From the NCBI RefSeq assembly GCF_017696055.1, contig NZ_JAAORG010000003.1:434001-498000 (forward strand): a DNA stretch of 64,000 nucleotides, written 5' to 3'. This document shows, piece by piece, positions 1 through 8,555 of this stretch. Below the pieces are notes generated by a model, which saw nothing but the letters and a program-made list of their open reading frames with translations, did no database searches and was not told where the DNA came from. Source of the stretch: Prochlorococcus marinus XMU1406 (GTDB taxonomy: Bacteria > Cyanobacteriota > Cyanobacteriia > PCC-6307 > Cyanobiaceae). Both the position numbers and the translations under genes were made by a program. Every line of letters begins with the position of its first letter. Position 1 is the first letter of the stretch.

Positions 1-232
1 AGAGTTAGACAAAAGCTCACAAAGCAGTGATTGGGGTAGCAATGAAGATTTAACAAAAGATCAATTAGATTATGCCGCAAATGATGTTAGATATTTAATT
101 GAAGCTATGCATAAACTAAAAGTCATCTTAGAAAGAGAGAGTAGATATGAATTAGCTCAAAAATGTTTCGAAACAGTTTCTGTACATGCTGATTTAGACA
201 TACTAAAATTTTCAAATGTATTTGAACATTAA
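1..232 (+). CDS. rnd: Ribonuclease D (3'-5' exonuclease), C-terminal part
   Basis: This is a partial gene: only the last 76 codons lie in the window, and it enters already open from the left edge. The readable protein contains QLDYAANDVRYL, which matches the Exo III motif of DEDDy exonucleases, where the Tyr and the Asp four residues later help bind the catalytic metals. The family trims tRNA and other RNA 3' ends. Only about 50 residues follow the motif, so there is no room for a C-terminal HRDC domain; this suggests the short cyanobacterial form. It converges with the next gene, whose stop lies 3 bases beyond. The family call rests on one motif and the general fit of the fragment. Confidence 0.8.
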   Translation, partial: ELDKSSQSSDWGSNEDLTKDQLDYAANDVRYLIEAMHKLKVILERESRYELAQKCFETVSVHADLDILKFSNVFEH

Positions 233-235
233 GAA

Positions 236-502
236 TCAATCTTCAGTTAAAAAATTATCTTCACCATCAAGAGTTTCCATAAGCTTATCAAGTATTCTTG
301 AAGAACTTAATTTATCTTCATCATTTTTTTCACAAATATCTAAGACATTTTGGGCAACTTGTATTTTTTCTTGAATAGTTTTGGAGCCTTCTTTTGCAAT
401 TTGAATTTCTACTTTCTTCTTAGCAGAAGATAAACTTATGCTCATAAGTTTTGCAATCTCTGCACAAATTTTTAGATATTGCCGATCATTTATTGGATAC
501 AT
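236..502 (-). CDS. Small conserved-type hypothetical protein (88 aa)
   Basis: I do not recognise a named family. The 88-residue product is hydrophilic, apparently helical, and has no signal peptide, membrane segment or cysteine motif. Its N-terminus MYPINDRQYLKICAEIAKLM could form an amphipathic helix, followed by a Lys/Ser-rich stretch and an acidic C-terminus ending NFLTED. It is convergent with rnd and lies 36 bases downstream of the LpxB-like gene's stop region on the opposite side. Codon usage and A+T content look like the neighbours, so I take it as a real gene. No function is inferred. Confidence 0.6.
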   Translation of the reverse strand: MYPINDRQYLKICAEIAKLMSISLSSAKKKVEIQIAKEGSKTIQEKIQVAQNVLDICEKNDEDKLSSSRILDKLMETLDGEDNFLTED

Positions 503-537
503 AAAAGAATTAATAATTAAGACGCTAGTGTCATTTA

Positions 538-1752
538 CTAAGATAACAAATGAAGGTTTATAGAATCTACGATTTTCTTACTTGCTCCGGATTTCCCCAT
601 TCTTTTTTTTCCAATTTTCGCTTGCTCAAATCTAAGAATTTTTTCTTTCAAAAGCAAACTTAAACGTTCTAAAAGAATTTTTTTACTGTTGCAGACAAAA
701 ACACTACCTCCTAATAATCTTGATTGCCTCTTTGCAAATGATTGTGTAAATTGAGGTCCTGATCCTGGGAAAGAAAGAGATGGGATTCCAAGGCCAGCAA
801 TTTGCTCTGTAGCAGTTCCTGCATTAGACAACCCAACTTCAGCCATACTTGCCCATAAATTGAATTTACCTTTTCCAATTACTACATATTGATCTTTCTT
901 TCTCCATACTGAATCTTCATCAATCGAAAATTGAACTTTACTCTGTTTTAAAAAACCGTATTTAATTAAATAACTCTCAACTTTAACCATATTCGCATTA
1001 ATGCTCAGTGGCAAAAGTACTACCAAATTCTTAGAAAAATGGAAATCTTGCAAGCAGTCAAGAAAATTATCAAGATTTTTTAATGCTTCTGGGTATCTAC
1101 TTCCAACTAATAGAATAATCCTTGTAAAAGAAATAATATTTGATATCTTCTCATTTTTTGCATTAACAAAATCCATCATTGGATTACCCAAGTATTTTGC
1201 ATTAATATTTTTTCTATTTAAATTATTAGCTGTAATTTTATCTCTCATAATTAAATTTTTACATCTTGGAGATGTCATTAAAAACATTTCCCATGGGTCC
1301 CATTCAGAACATTTCCACTTATGATAAAAATCGCTTAAAGCCCAACCGGGCTTACTACTCCAAGTATGGTCACTTTTAGGAGTTCCAATAAAACTAAATT
1401 CGCATCCTGAACTCCATGCGTAAAGTAATGGTAAAAAATCACCTACAGCAATAATTTTGCAATTTTGTTTTGCCTTTTGTTTTACAATTAAAAAATTTTT
1501 TAAAATATCAATTAAAAAGCCTGCAAATAAATCAAGTAAAAATCCCTTTAGACTTTGATTACTAAATCCACCACTAGGCAGCTCTTTTAAATATCCTATT
1601 TTACTAACTTTCTTTGATTTTATTGAATCAAATACATCTCCATTACCTACTAAAGGCAAAACTTCAATATTTTTATTTTTTATTTTTTTTAGTAATCTTT
1701 TTATTATTTCTGATGCGATTACATCTTCTCCATGACCATTGCATATAAACAA
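538..1752 (-). CDS. LpxB-like glycosyltransferase (lipid-A-disaccharide synthase-related)
   Basis: The product resembles the cyanobacterial family related to lipid-A-disaccharide synthase LpxB. The N-terminus carries the LLFICNGHGED strand-loop, and the C-terminal half has GLSNAGTATEQIAGLGIPSL and SFPGSGPQFTQSFAKRQ, the nucleotide-sugar binding side of a GT-B fold. The substrate is unknown; a role in an envelope or storage lipid-linked sugar is a family-level guess. The open frame runs on to 1950, but that extension reads antisense through tRNA-Cys (peptide AAPRFELGIKDLQSSALPLG) and cannot be protein. The end given here is the first standard start after the tRNA, a TTG; an in-frame ATT at 1779 would keep the whole first strand and is a good alternative. 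Confidence 0.75.
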   Translation of the reverse strand: MFICNGHGEDVIASEIIKRLLKKIKNKNIEVLPLVGNGDVFDSIKSKKVSKIGYLKELPSGGFSNQSLKGFLLDLFAGFLIDILKNFLIVKQKAKQNCKIIAVGDFLPLLYAWSSGCEFSFIGTPKSDHTWSSKPGWALSDFYHKWKCSEWDPWEMFLMTSPRCKNLIMRDKITANNLNRKNINAKYLGNPMMDFVNAKNEKISNIISFTRIILLVGSRYPEALKNLDNFLDCLQDFHFSKNLVVLLPLSINANMVKVESYLIKYGFLKQSKVQFSIDEDSVWRKKDQYVVIGKGKFNLWASMAEVGLSNAGTATEQIAGLGIPSLSFPGSGPQFTQSFAKRQSRLLGGSVFVCNSKKILLERLSLLLKEKILRFEQAKIGKKRMGKSGASKKIVDSINLHLLS

Positions 1753-1810
1753 TAGGGAATGAGTCCCCTTACTGTTAATATCATAAAAAGACTTAATTGA
1801 ATCTTTTCCG

Positions 1811-1880
1811 GCGGCATGGCCAAGTGGTAAGGCAGAGGATTGCAAATCCTTTATCCCCAGTTCGAATCTGGGTGCCGCCT
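1811..1880 (+). tRNA. trnC: tRNA-Cys (GCA)
   Basis: The sequence folds as a cloverleaf. The acceptor stem GGCGGCA pairs with TGCCGCC, the anticodon loop is TTGCAAA giving anticodon GCA, and the T arm contains TTCGAAT. The discriminator base is T, as usual for bacterial tRNA-Cys. CCA is not encoded. It is divergent from the LpxB-like gene, whose spurious open frame extends through it on the other strand. Confidence 0.96.
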
Positions 1881-2192
1881 TCTTTAATTTTGATACTAAA
1901 TCCCCTATAAACCCTTCCAAACACTTGAGTTTTGTATACTTGTTATACATTTCTTGGGGGAAATTTAGTCAAATTCTTGGTCGGCAATAGGTCAGCAAGT
2001 TGACCACATTTTCATTACAAAATATTTGTAGTAATTTTATTATCTCATTTCCTGACTACAGAGAAAAATCTATCTTTGATTAAATATGAAAATTTGTAGT
2101 TTCTTAAATGATTTATAAGATTCTTAGAAATAAAATTCAATGGATTTTTTAATTATTTTCATCAGATTATTTATATATACATTTGAACTAAT
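1881..2192. other. Gene-free A+T-rich gap downstream of tRNA-Cys
   Basis: I see no credible gene in this stretch. It follows the 3' end of tRNA-Cys, a common integration target. A short G+C-richer patch at 1979-2005 holds two near-identical 9-mers (GGTCGGCAA at 1979-1987 and GGTCAGCAA at 1990-1998), and an inverted repeat GGTCA...TGACC spans 1990-2005. The rest is low-complexity A+T. No second copy of the tRNA-Cys 3' end was seen nearby. Confidence 0.5.
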
Positions 2193-2360
2193 TTAATAAT
2201 CATTATCTGCTACACACATTCCTAAACATCTAACACCATTTGATGCAGTCCTTTTGCAATGATCACATAAAATTTTATCTTTCTTTGAAGTAAGATTAAT
2301 TTTTGAATTATTATGGTCCTTTAAACTTATTAACTCTTGTATCGAATCAAATCGAGCCAT
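2193..2360 (-). CDS. Small Cys-rich hypothetical protein (55 aa)
   Basis: The frame opens further upstream, but the start at MARFDSIQELISL (2360) is preferred because it overlaps the stop of the upstream gene by 14 bases, which suggests translational coupling. The C-terminal half has a CxxC...CxxxC arrangement (CDHCKRTASNGVRCLGMC), consistent with a small metal-binding knuckle. There is no membrane segment or signal peptide. I do not recognise the family. The conserved-looking Cys pattern and operon-like overlap argue that it is real. Confidence 0.6.
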   Translation of the reverse strand: MARFDSIQELISLKDHNNSKINLTSKKDKILCDHCKRTASNGVRCLGMCVADNDY

Positions 2361-2991
2361 TCTCGGAATCCTCACTTGAGTCGATACTAACAACAAGTGA
2401 AGCATTTGTGTTGGAAGAGGGTATATCCATGATTTTTACAGTTTCTTTGGGTTCATCAATAATTTGATTTTTTTTAGTACTCTCATCGACTGAGCAGGCT
2501 TCAAGAGCCTCACGAAGTAGTGAATCAAAAGTTGCTCCAGGCAATCTATGTCTAGCAACCTCAAGAAAAGTTCTGGGTAAAGATTCAGATGCAGCATCTC
2601 TTAAAGCAGGATTGTTCTTTCTATGTTCTTGTTCTTCTTCTATGGATTTAATAAACCTCAGTGTGACATCTCTTTTGGTAGAGGCTTTTATCAGCGTATC
2701 ATTTTCAGGATTACTTAAATTCGGTTCATTTTCAAGATCACTAAGCCTTTTTTCCAAACTATTTAAAACTTCATTAGCTTCTTTACTAATATGCGACAAT
2801 TGACCATCAGATAAATTAGGTAAATCAGCGACAAACACTTTCCCATGATCCCTTAGTGTCAAAAAAGTAGGTCTTGGACCTTGAGACTGTCTACCGCTAA
2901 ATTCGGAATTATTAGCCATTGGTCTTTTTGGAGGTGTAGGTCCAGCTGAACTACGTCTACGTGTAATTCTTTGATTATTTGCAAAAGGCAT
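2347..2991 (-). CDS. Hypothetical protein (214 aa), low-complexity N- and C-termini
   Basis: I do not recognise this family. The N-terminal 40 residues are basic and Pro/Ser/Arg-rich, starting MPFANNQRITRRRSSAGPTP. The middle, about residues 45-175, is helical and charged, with probable coiled-coil character around KEANEVLNSLEKRLSDLENE. The C-terminus is acidic and Ser-rich, ending SIDSSEDSENGSI. There are no membrane segments. It overlaps the following small Cys-rich gene by 14 bases in ATGGCTCGATTTGA, so the two are probably cotranscribed. The architecture suggests a soluble scaffold or nucleic-acid-associated protein, but this is speculative. Confidence 0.7.
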   Translation of the reverse strand: MPFANNQRITRRRSSAGPTPPKRPMANNSEFSGRQSQGPRPTFLTLRDHGKVFVADLPNLSDGQLSHISKEANEVLNSLEKRLSDLENEPNLSNPENDTLIKASTKRDVTLRFIKSIEEEQEHRKNNPALRDAASESLPRTFLEVARHRLPGATFDSLLREALEACSVDESTKKNQIIDEPKETVKIMDIPSSNTNASLVVSIDSSEDSENGSI

Positions 2992-3126
2992 TGAATAAAC
3001 TGTTAATTCTTAATACTTAAACTTCCGATATAACTCGGCGGTAATTTTATTATATTACACTTAACTTTTTCATTTGTGTATAAAAAATAATTTTTTAAAA
3101 CTCATTTTTAAAAAATACAAAAAAAT

Positions 3127-4170
3127 TTAAGTTAAAATTTCAGGCAAAAATTTACCAATTGTTGAATTATTTTTTCGAACTATTTTTCCAATCTCCCAGC
3201 TATCTAAATCATGATCTTTACAGACATTTAATATTGCTTCCTTAAACTGTTTATCAACAATTAAACAAAATCCCACTCCAAGATTGAAAGTATTCCAAAA
3301 ATCTTTTTCAGGAATCATTCCTTTCTCTTTTAGAAATTTAAATAGAATCGGTATTTCCCAAGAATTGGTATCTATGTAAGGAATAAAATCAGAAGGAATA
3401 CATCTTGGTAGATTCTCTGGAATTCCTCCACCAGTAATATGGGACATTGCTTTAATCCCAATATTTTCAGATAACATTTGGTTAATCACATTATTATAAA
3501 TTTTTGTAGGTTTCAATAACTCATCATAAAAATTTAAGTTATAAACTTTTTGAAATTCTTTATCTATTTGATTATTATTTTGAATTATTTTTCTTACTAA
3601 ACTAAAGCCATTACTATGAACGCCATTACTTTTTAAAGCAATTATTAAGTCATTTTCAGATATTTTTTTACCATTAATAAGGTTATCCTCATCAACTATT
3701 CCTACACAAAATCCTGCAAGATCATACTTATTTTTTGAATAAAATCCTGGCATTTCAGCAGTTTCTCCACCGAGTAATGAACAGTTATTTTCTCCACAGC
3801 CATATGAAATGCCCTGAACAACCTTCAATAATTGTTTCTTATCAAGCTTACCAGTAGCAATATAATCAAGAAAAAATAAAGGTTTTGCGCCGCAAGTAAT
3901 AATATCATTCATGCACATTGCAACTAAATCAATACCAACCTCAAAGTGAAAGTTTTTACTTTGGGCTAATTCTAATTTTGTTCCAACTCCATCAGTACCT
4001 GAAACAAGAACAGGTTTTTTAAAACTATGAGTAGGAATTCTAAACAAGCCTCCGAACCCGCCAATACCCTCAATCACATTAGATGTATGAGTACCTTCAA
4101 CTGCCTGTTTAATTTCTGAAACAAATTCTCGGCCAGCTTTTATATCAACACCTGATGTTTTGTAATCCAT
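3127..4170 (-). CDS. purM: Phosphoribosylformylglycinamidine cyclo-ligase (AIR synthetase)
   Basis: PurM closes the imidazole ring to make aminoimidazole ribonucleotide in purine biosynthesis, using ATP, in the cytoplasm. The 347-residue length is normal. Diagnostic segments are MDYKTSGVDIKAGREFV at the start, the glycine-rich GTDGVGTKLELAQ loop near residue 58, CMNDIITCGAKPLFFLDY, GGETAEMPG, and SHITGGGIPENLPR. It is divergent from panC/cmk across a gap of about 100 bases. No unusual features are visible. Confidence 0.97.
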   Translation of the reverse strand: MDYKTSGVDIKAGREFVSEIKQAVEGTHTSNVIEGIGGFGGLFRIPTHSFKKPVLVSGTDGVGTKLELAQSKNFHFEVGIDLVAMCMNDIITCGAKPLFFLDYIATGKLDKKQLLKVVQGISYGCGENNCSLLGGETAEMPGFYSKNKYDLAGFCVGIVDEDNLINGKKISENDLIIALKSNGVHSNGFSLVRKIIQNNNQIDKEFQKVYNLNFYDELLKPTKIYNNVINQMLSENIGIKAMSHITGGGIPENLPRCIPSDFIPYIDTNSWEIPILFKFLKEKGMIPEKDFWNTFNLGVGFCLIVDKQFKEAILNVCKDHDLDSWEIGKIVRKNNSTIGKFLPEILT

Positions 4171-4268
4171 GAAATAAAAATGATAGACTTTCCCTATATA
4201 GATATTCCTCCGAAGATTGCTTTTGTCCAGTAATTATTTATCAAATAGATTTATTTTTTAAAAACAAA

Positions 4269-5798
4269 GTGAAAAAAGTAATCATAAGGAAAACTGAAGA
4301 AATTGAAAATTGGAGAAGAAATATTAATCGTGAAATTAACTTTATTCCAACGATGGGTAATCTTCATAATGGACATATAAAACTAATATCAACCGCAAAA
4401 AATGACAACTCTAATATTAATCTAGTAAGTATTTTTGTTAATCCACTTCAATTTGATAATAAGTTAGATTTAGAGAACTACCCTAAAACAATTGACAATG
4501 ATGTAAAAATCTCCTTTGCTAATGGCGCAGATGCAATCTTCATCCCAAGTACTGAAGATATATATCCTCCGAATAATAAAAATATTAAATTCCTGAAAGC
4601 TTCCATAGAATTATCTTCCACATTATGTGGATTAAATCGAATTGGACATTTTGATGGCGTTTGTACTGTAGTTTATAGATTACTGAATCTCATCAAGCCA
4701 AAAAATCTTTACTTAGGAGAAAAAGATTGGCAACAACTTTTAATTTTAAAGAATCTTATCCTAACGAAGAAATTAAATGTTGCTGTTAAATCTATTCCTA
4801 CAGAAAGAGATTTTGATGGAATTCCTTTAAGTTCTCGTAATATACATTTATCTAGAAAAGAAAGAAAATTAATTAGATTTTTTTCAAATGAGTTGTTAGA
4901 AGCAAAAACAATTTTTCAACAAGAAAAAAAGATCAGTTTAAAAGCAATAATTAAAAAGCTGTCAGCAGAAAAAATTTCAATTGAATATTTAGAACATTTA
5001 AACCCTTATACCCTCCAAAAAGTAAGAGTTGAAGATAATATTTCATTACTAGCTGGTGCGATAAGATGTGGTGAGACAAGACTAATTGATCACGTTTTTC
5101 TAATGAAAAGAAGGCCTATTATTGCAATTGATGGCCCAGCAGGGTCAGGCAAAAGTACTGTAACAAAGTTAATAGCAAAGAAACTCAAACTTTTATATTT
5201 AGATACTGGTGCAATGTATAGGGCATTAAGTTGGCTTTTAATAAAAGAAAATATTGATTATAAAAAGTGTGGAAATTTGCAGAATATTTTTAAAAATATT
5301 TCTATTGTTTTCAAATCAAATAACAATTCACATCACGATGTTTTTATTAATAACTACTGTGTTACCGAAGAAATTAGGTCGCAAGAGATAAATTCTATCG
5401 TTTCTAAAATTTCCTCAATTAAAGAAGTAAGAAAATTCTTAGTTGAAGAACAAAGAAAAATTGGAGAATCCGGTGGACTTGTGGCTGAGGGAAGAGATAT
5501 AGGAACTACTGTTTTTCCTTATGCAGAACTTAAAATATTTTTAACTGCAAGCATCGATGAAAGAGCAAAAAGAAGAAAATCTGACAAACAAAGTAAAGAC
5601 TCGCAAGAAATAGATCTTGATACGTTAAAAGAACATATAAAAAAAAGAGATTTTGACGATTCTAATAGGGAAATTTCACCTCTCATAAAAGCGAATGACG
5701 CAATAGAAGTTATTACGGATGGATATTCAATTAATGAGGTCGTAGATAAAATAATTGATCTTTATAACAACAAGATTCCCAAAGAGACTCAGATCTAA
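4269..5798 (+). CDS. panC/cmk: Bifunctional pantoate-beta-alanine ligase / cytidylate kinase
   Basis: Two enzymes are fused in one 509-residue frame. Residues 1 to about 275 are pantothenate synthetase, with PTMGNLHNGH as the ATP-binding HxGH-type motif and LYLGEKDWQQL; it condenses pantoate and beta-alanine for coenzyme A synthesis. From about residue 283 it is CMP kinase, with the P-loop IAIDGPAGSGKST, LDTGAMYRALSW and VAEGRDIGTTVFP. This fusion is characteristic of cyanobacteria. The start is GTG at 4269. The gene ends 5 bases before the convergent phosphatase gene. Both active-site sets look intact. Confidence 0.96.
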   Translation: MKKVIIRKTEEIENWRRNINREINFIPTMGNLHNGHIKLISTAKNDNSNINLVSIFVNPLQFDNKLDLENYPKTIDNDVKISFANGADAIFIPSTEDIYPPNNKNIKFLKASIELSSTLCGLNRIGHFDGVCTVVYRLLNLIKPKNLYLGEKDWQQLLILKNLILTKKLNVAVKSIPTERDFDGIPLSSRNIHLSRKERKLIRFFSNELLEAKTIFQQEKKISLKAIIKKLSAEKISIEYLEHLNPYTLQKVRVEDNISLLAGAIRCGETRLIDHVFLMKRRPIIAIDGPAGSGKSTVTKLIAKKLKLLYLDTGAMYRALSWLLIKENIDYKKCGNLQNIFKNISIVFKSNNNSHHDVFINNYCVTEEIRSQEINSIVSKISSIKEVRKFLVEEQRKIGESGGLVAEGRDIGTTVFPYAELKIFLTASIDERAKRRKSDKQSKDSQEIDLDTLKEHIKKRDFDDSNREISPLIKANDAIEVITDGYSINEVVDKIIDLYNNKIPKETQI

Positions 5799-5803
5799 TA
5801 AAT

Positions 5804-6277
5804 TCAAGAAATACTTTCCAAGAAGCCGCTTACAGAGTCTTCTAATATATCAAGGACATAATCAAATCCGTCATCACCGCCAAAATATGGGTCAGGAACT
5901 TCATGCTCATTAAACACTGATCTAAAATCTTGTATTTTTTTAATTGATGCCAATTTAGTTGAAGGTGTTCTATTTTTAAGATCTTGAATATCTCTAAAAT
6001 TCGAGTCATCCATCGCAAGAATATAGTTATATTTTTCAAAATCTTTGATATTAATTTGACGAGCCCTGCTTAGGATATTTATATCTCTTCTTTTAGCCGC
6101 AATTCTCATTCTAGAGTCAGCTTTTTTTCCAATATGCCAACTACCAGTTCCAGCAGAATCTACAATAAAGGCATTTTTTAAACCTTTTTTTTCAAGTAGA
6201 CTTATAAAAATAGCTTCTGCAGCAGGAGACCTACAAATATTTCCCAAACATACAAAAAGAACAGAAATTTTTTTCAT
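5804..6277 (-). CDS. Low-molecular-weight protein-tyrosine phosphatase
   Basis: The 157-residue product has the CX5R phosphatase loop VCLGNICRSPAAEAIF, with catalytic Cys10 and Arg16. The general-acid Asp is in VPDPYFGG near residue 129. The length and the SAGTGSWHIGKKAD segment are typical of LMW-PTPs, which dephosphorylate phosphotyrosine in the cytoplasm. It lies 32 bases downstream of pebB on the same strand, so it may be cotranscribed with the bilin genes, although no functional tie is known to me. Confidence 0.92.
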   Translation of the reverse strand: MKKISVLFVCLGNICRSPAAEAIFISLLEKKGLKNAFIVDSAGTGSWHIGKKADSRMRIAAKRRDINILSRARQINIKDFEKYNYILAMDDSNFRDIQDLKNRTPSTKLASIKKIQDFRSVFNEHEVPDPYFGGDDGFDYVLDILEDSVSGFLESIS

Positions 6278-6309
6278 ATGGTTTTCTATCTAAACAAATT
6301 ATAAGTCTT

Positions 6310-7071
6310 TTAAATAGCAAATAAAATTTCTTTAATTAAAGATTCGGTAAATTCCTTACCAAATAAACTCGATAACATTGGTCTTGCTGGATCGTTATCT
6401 CTTCTATATTTCAGATAATTGTTTTGACCATTTATTAATTCTTTTTGGAGATCCATATTGACTTCCTTGCTTTCAAAAAGAATTTCCAAATACAAATTTA
6501 GATATTCCTTAAATGAATCATAAAGCTGATTAGTAATTAAAAATTCGCTCCTTTCTTCTTTTGGTAATTTTGACCAGATTACTCCTGGAGAAAAAAATCT
6601 ACCTAAATCAGCAGACATTTTTTCAGCTAATGGGATTGATGAATGACAACGCTTTTTGAGGTTTATAAGTTTTTCTAATAACTCATTGCTATATTGATTT
6701 TGTATCTTTAATGAAGGCTGAAAATCTAATACTAATAAATGAATATTAGGTAGAGAAACAAAATCTACGCCAAAAAATGGGACATTATAAGTAGTATTTG
6801 GAATAATTAAAAAATTTAAAACAGAATAATTTGGACTATTAATACAAACTGCTCTTGCAACTTGAATCCTTTTTTTATGAGTTACACCCCAAGTAAAAAG
6901 ATTCACATTTTTTTTTGATTTTTTTGAACCATAAGTAGAATCTTTATAAGAATATTCGGAAGGTATTGTTTTTTCTATACAGTTATATTTACTTAAATTG
7001 TTGATTAAATATTTTAGAAAATTATGCCATATCCAATTTGGTCTATAAAAAATAGTATCTTGTATTAACAT
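6310..7071 (-). CDS. pebB: Phycoerythrobilin:ferredoxin oxidoreductase
   Basis: This is a ferredoxin-dependent bilin reductase of 253 residues. PebB reduces 15,16-dihydrobiliverdin to phycoerythrobilin. The call rests on the FDBR fold pattern ([24 protein letters not shown], with a conserved Asp near residue 103, and [18 protein letters not shown] near the C-terminus) and on its place directly after pebA and ho1. Its ATG abuts the pebA stop with no spacing, so coupling is likely. PcyA was considered, but the tandem order ho1-pebA-pebB and the DNDPARPML ending favour PebB. Confidence 0.92.
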   Translation of the reverse strand: MLIQDTIFYRPNWIWHNFLKYLINNLSKYNCIEKTIPSEYSYKDSTYGSKKSKKNVNLFTWGVTHKKRIQVARAVCINSPNYSVLNFLIIPNTTYNVPFFGVDFVSLPNIHLLVLDFQPSLKIQNQYSNELLEKLINLKKRCHSSIPLAEKMSADLGRFFSPGVIWSKLPKEERSEFLITNQLYDSFKEYLNLYLEILFESKEVNMDLQKELINGQNNYLKYRRDNDPARPMLSSLFGKEFTESLIKEILFAI

Positions 7072-7782
7072 TCAATATATAGTCTCACTATTTAATGTAA
7101 AAAGAAATTTATCAATAAATTTTTTTGTCCATTTTTCTCCAAAAAAAGATTTAAACAATTTATCTGCAGGGTCTTTTTCAAAACTGTACTTATCATATTT
7201 AATTTGATTAATCTTTATTTCTTCTGCATTTAAAAATTGATTAACAGGATTCAATTTATAAATATTCAAATAATTATTTACAAATGAATGAAATATATTA
7301 TTTAAATCTCTATCAAGATTTAATCTATTTCCTCTACATATAATTACCCATGGTGAGAAATACATTTTTGAATCATAGATATTCTTCATTTTATTATTAT
7401 CAAATCCAGGATATTTTTTCTTAATACTAGCTAAACTTGAACAATATTTTTCAAGATACTTTCCCTCTTGAATTAAAGGTTGATAATCAAGAATTGCTAA
7501 TAACTTTTGAGAGGTTCCAAACCATAAAATATCGGCGCCTAGGATAGGTAATTCACTATCAAAATTTGGATATGCGACCGTATTGAAGACTTGCAGTTTT
7601 TTGCCACCGTCTAATCTAGTTATTCGCCACTTTCGATATTCCGCAGATGAAAAAAGCCAATTTTTAATAACATATTTTGAGTCTTCATTGTTATATTCTT
7701 TGAATTCGCCAGATATTTGAACTTCGTGACCATTTAATTCATCAATTTTGGTTTTAAGGAGATCAACTAATGAATCAAACAT
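7072..7782 (-). CDS. pebA: 15,16-dihydrobiliverdin:ferredoxin oxidoreductase
   Basis: PebA makes the first two-electron reduction of biliverdin IXalpha, giving 15,16-dihydrobiliverdin for PebB. The 236-residue protein has the FDBR core [20 protein letters not shown]; its Asp84 falls at the position of the catalytic Asp of characterised PebA enzymes. The C-terminal [16 protein letters not shown] is typical. It lies between ho1 (5-base gap) and pebB (no gap), forming one operon. High-light Prochlorococcus lacks phycobilisomes, so the bilin product probably serves a minor phycoerythrin or a signalling role. Confidence 0.94.
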   Translation of the reverse strand: MFDSLVDLLKTKIDELNGHEVQISGEFKEYNNEDSKYVIKNWLFSSAEYRKWRITRLDGGKKLQVFNTVAYPNFDSELPILGADILWFGTSQKLLAILDYQPLIQEGKYLEKYCSSLASIKKKYPGFDNNKMKNIYDSKMYFSPWVIICRGNRLNLDRDLNNIFHSFVNNYLNIYKLNPVNQFLNAEEIKINQIKYDKYSFEKDPADKLFKSFFGEKWTKKFIDKFLFTLNSETIY

Positions 7783-7787
7783 AAATA

Positions 7788-8498
7788 CTAGGTCTCAGTA
7801 CTGCCTTTCCTAACTTTTTTTGTAATGTAATTAAATACAATCTTGCCTAAAACAGCAATCAAGTTACCTTCAAGCTCTTTAAACATTTTCATATTGTAAG
7901 TAAAAGCTTGATTAGCTTCATCAATAATTTGATCAGCAGTTTTTTGGTTTATTGGAAGTTGATTCAAAGTAAGGGAATATTCTTCCTTAAATTTCTTTTC
8001 ATCAGCAATTAATTCAAATTCATAAAAATTTAAACCGTCATTTCCCTTCAAATTTAATGCTTTTTTGGCAATCCTTTTTAAAATTTGACCACCAGATAAA
8101 TCCCCTATATAGCGTGTATAGTGGTGACCAACCAGTAACTCTGGTGATTTTTTTGCAACCTCACGAATTCTTTCAACGTATACTTTTGCTGATTGAGAAA
8201 TATTAATTTCACTCTTCCAATTATCACCAAAATAAAATATAAGATCATTTTCAAGAGTTTGTTTTCTAAATAATGATTTAAAACCAATAGGTTTTATTAC
8301 GGGATGTTCCTCATAAACCAATCTTTCGATTTCTTCTTCCATAGCCTCATAAACAAAATATAAATCACTAATTAATTTTCTATAAGATTTTTTTTCAACA
8401 ACTCCTTTTAAAAAACAAGCAACAAAGCCAGTATTTTCTGCCATAGTGTGGGATTTTTTTGTCCCTTCTCTTAGTTGTCCTGCAAGAGCGACTGCCAT
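7788..8498 (-). CDS. ho1: Heme oxygenase (biliverdin-producing, ferredoxin-dependent)
   Basis: Heme oxygenase opens heme to biliverdin IXalpha, CO and iron and feeds the two downstream reductases. The 236-residue length is standard. His17 in [13 protein letters not shown] is the proximal heme ligand, and [20 protein letters not shown] is the distal-helix glycine motif. It is the first gene of ho1-pebA-pebB. A hypothetical gene lies 57 bases upstream on the same strand. Confidence 0.96.
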   Translation of the reverse strand: MAVALAGQLREGTKKSHTMAENTGFVACFLKGVVEKKSYRKLISDLYFVYEAMEEEIERLVYEEHPVIKPIGFKSLFRKQTLENDLIFYFGDNWKSEINISQSAKVYVERIREVAKKSPELLVGHHYTRYIGDLSGGQILKRIAKKALNLKGNDGLNFYEFELIADEKKFKEEYSLTLNQLPINQKTADQIIDEANQAFTYNMKMFKELEGNLIAVLGKIVFNYITKKVRKGSTET

Positions 8499-8555
8499 AT
8501 ATTTTGAATTAATTTTGTAAGTGTATTTAATCTACAAGGAAAATACATAAAACAG

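Noticed and set aside
1753-1950. N-terminal extension of the LpxB-like frame
   Set aside because: It is read antisense through tRNA-Cys and gives the well-known spurious peptide; not protein-coding.
6310-7071. PcyA (phycocyanobilin reductase) identity
   Set aside because: The order ho1-pebA-pebB with abutting genes and the C-terminal pattern fit PebB better.
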